Below are positions 62,830-64,000 of a stretch of 64,000 nt of DNA, one piece after another. The notes beneath the pieces are model-generated. The model had not been told where the DNA came from. It did no database searches and worked only from the letters and a program-made list of their open reading frames with translations. Source of the DNA: Vibrio gazogenes (GTDB lineage: Bacteria > Pseudomonadota > Gammaproteobacteria > Enterobacterales > Vibrionaceae); contig NZ_CP018835.1 in NCBI RefSeq assembly GCF_002196515.1, positions 2,232,001-2,296,000 of the forward strand, written 5' to 3'. The stretch's first letter is position 1; every line of letters starts with the position of its first letter. Both the position numbers and the translations under genes were made by a program.

Positions 62830-63398
62830 TGCAATGAGTGTTTATCTAACCTATCTTTCACCGGACAGCGATGATCACATTGCTGTCCAGACTTTTACCA
62901 ATATACCTCGTTATTTATCAGTTAGATGAAGGTGAATTGGGAGCAACCATACAGATTGGGAATAATTACAAAATTCAATATATCTCAGCTCGATGATAAG
63001 CAATTTGTTGTACTAATATGCTAAGTGTTCCATTTTGTCTTTATCGTCAGATTCTGGATGGCGTGATTGATATGGCAAGGCACTGTTTTTATCACCAACA
63101 AGAAAATAGTGCGTATGAGCTTGCATGAATTTTCACGCATAGAAATCGCCAGACTGAAAGAGAGGCAGTAAGGGAGAGAATGAATGTTGACGGATAAAAC
63201 TCTTTCGTGATTAATCCTGAATCTTCATCAATACCATGCCCGAATACCAAGACGTATAACGAGCTGGTTTGGTACGTTTTTGCCACTGTCGGTATACCTG
63301 ATGTTTGATGAACTTTTCGTTTGTAGAGCTTTGCTCTGATCGAGTTTTGTTCCGGTTGAATCACTTATAGCAACAGTAGCAAAGGAGAACATCTTGTG
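62830..63398. other. Gap between GH5 and GH44 genes
   Basis: This 569-bp interval separates the two glycoside hydrolase genes. It contains a short open frame on the minus strand (63092-63364) with no recognisable family features or ribosome site, which I do not support as a gene. No clear terminator or promoter stands out, though the ribosome site AAAGGAG at 63381 belongs to the next gene. Confidence 0.5.
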
Positions 63399-64000
63399 AT
63401 GAATGAATCAAGTCATCGACACGGACTAGCCAGACCTAAAATTCTATCTGTATTGATTTTTGCAGCGTTAGCCAGTAGCGCAGCCTCTGCTCAGGTAAGT
63501 ATCGATTATTCGATTTCACCTGACGAACAAAATCATAAAATCAGCGAGTTAATTTATGGTACCAATCATCGAATGAATATGACGGGCCATGAAAACTTTG
63601 GTTTCTATCGCCTCGGCGGCAACCGGACAACCGCTTATAACTGGGAGAATAACTACTCCAATGCAGGCTCTGACTGGGTGCATTCCAGTGACACCTATAT
63701 GGTACCGGATGGTGCCGATGAAACCATTCCGGGGATTACGCTGACCGATTTTGTCGATAATGACGCAGCCGGGGCGAAAACGATGCTGACCGTGCCATTG
63801 GCTGGCTACGTTGCCGCGGATAAGAATGGTACGGTACAGGAAGGGGAAGTTGCCCCGTCATCTCGCTGGATTCCGGCCATAGCGAAAAAAAATGCCCCGT
63901 TCTCATTAACGCCAGATCTCACCGATAATGCGGTGTATACCGATGAAATGGTCAACTTTTTAGTTGAGCGATACGGACGAGCAGCCGATGGTGGCGTATT
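63399..64000 (+). CDS. GH44 endoglucanase/xyloglucanase, N-terminal part (cut by window edge)
   Basis: About 200 residues are visible. A signal peptide (about 1-31, MNESSHRHGLARPKILSVLI then ASSAASA) precedes a typical GH44 start: ISELIYGTNHR, RLGGNRTTAYNWENN, SNAGSDWVHSSD, LAGYVAADKNG and APFSLTPDLTDNAVYTDEMVNFLV-type segments. Known GH44 enzymes attack carboxymethylcellulose, xyloglucan or mannan. The catalytic glutamates lie beyond the window. AAAGGAG is 11-12 bases before the ATG at 63399; a GTG one codon upstream (63396) is equally possible. With the GH5 gene it suggests a plant or algal cell-wall hydrolase locus. Confidence 0.88.
   Translation, partial: MNESSHRHGLARPKILSVLIFAALASSAASAQVSIDYSISPDEQNHKISELIYGTNHRMNMTGHENFGFYRLGGNRTTAYNWENNYSNAGSDWVHSSDTYMVPDGADETIPGITLTDFVDNDAAGAKTMLTVPLAGYVAADKNGTVQEGEVAPSSRWIPAIAKKNAPFSLTPDLTDNAVYTDEMVNFLVERYGRAADGGV

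Noticed and set aside
63092..63364. 90-residue minus-strand open frame between the two glycoside hydrolase genes
   Set aside because: No ribosome site, no recognisable family, odd composition and no partner; most likely chance, though a decayed gene cannot be excluded.

Overview
The window is a stretch of chromosome from a gamma-proteobacterium of the Vibrionaceae. The main evidence is a full-length AphA regulator (a Vibrio quorum-sensing and virulence regulator), small DUF3135 and DUF3624 proteins typical of vibrios, a divergent argE / argCBGH cluster, and a gene order (metJ-metBLF, rpmE-priA-cytR-ftsN-hslVU-menA-rraA, yibN-secB-gpsA-cysE, mrcA/pilMNOQ-aroKB-damX-dam-rpe-gph-trpS) that matches the core of enterobacterial and Vibrio chromosomes. 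The species cannot be fixed from the sequence. An unfused argH, a reduced pilus secretin locus and secreted plant-polysaccharide hydrolases suggest a lineage other than the common pathogens, but that is inference.

Layout. 1-4.9 kb: methionine regulon (metF partial, metL, metB on the minus strand, metJ divergent), with two four-box MetJ operators. 4.9-7.4 kb: glutathione transferase, short malic enzyme, L31. 7.6-15.6 kb: priA, cytR, ftsN, hslVU, menA, rraA. 15.6-19.7 kb: MATE exporter, tpiA, a CHMI-like small protein, DUF3135, and a SufR-type Fe-S regulator. 19.8-23.5 kb: groESL and modF. 23.5-29.8 kb: the EF-P gene with both of its lysylation enzymes (epmB, epmA), interrupted by frdABCD. 29.9-33 kb: yibN-secB-gpsA-cysE. 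33-36.7 kb: aphA and ppc. 37-43 kb: arginine biosynthesis. 43-45.6 kb: DUF3624 and a peroxiredoxin-glutaredoxin / oxyR pair sharing a clear OxyR operator. 45.7-58.9 kb: mrcA, pilus genes, aroKB, damX, dam, rpe, gph, trpS. 59-64 kb: more accessory content, namely sulfide:quinone oxidoreductase, a secreted CARDB-type protein, a GH5 mannanase and the start of a GH44 endoglucanase.

The genes work together mainly as amino-acid biosynthesis (Met, Arg, Cys, shikimate), anaerobic respiration and anaplerosis (frd, menA, malic enzyme, ppc), protein quality control (groESL, hslVU, secB, EF-P modification) and envelope growth (ftsN, mrcA, damX). The items most worth a second look are the PilMNO-PilQ locus, which has no PilP and a PilQ lacking its usual N-terminal domains; the ModF protein with a dead-looking first ATPase half; the CHMI-like protein lacking the catalytic proline and arginine; and two non-coding intervals with strong stem-loops next to DUF3624. 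No tRNA, rRNA, CRISPR array or insertion sequence was recognised. I did not find a clearly novel multi-gene defence or mobile system here.
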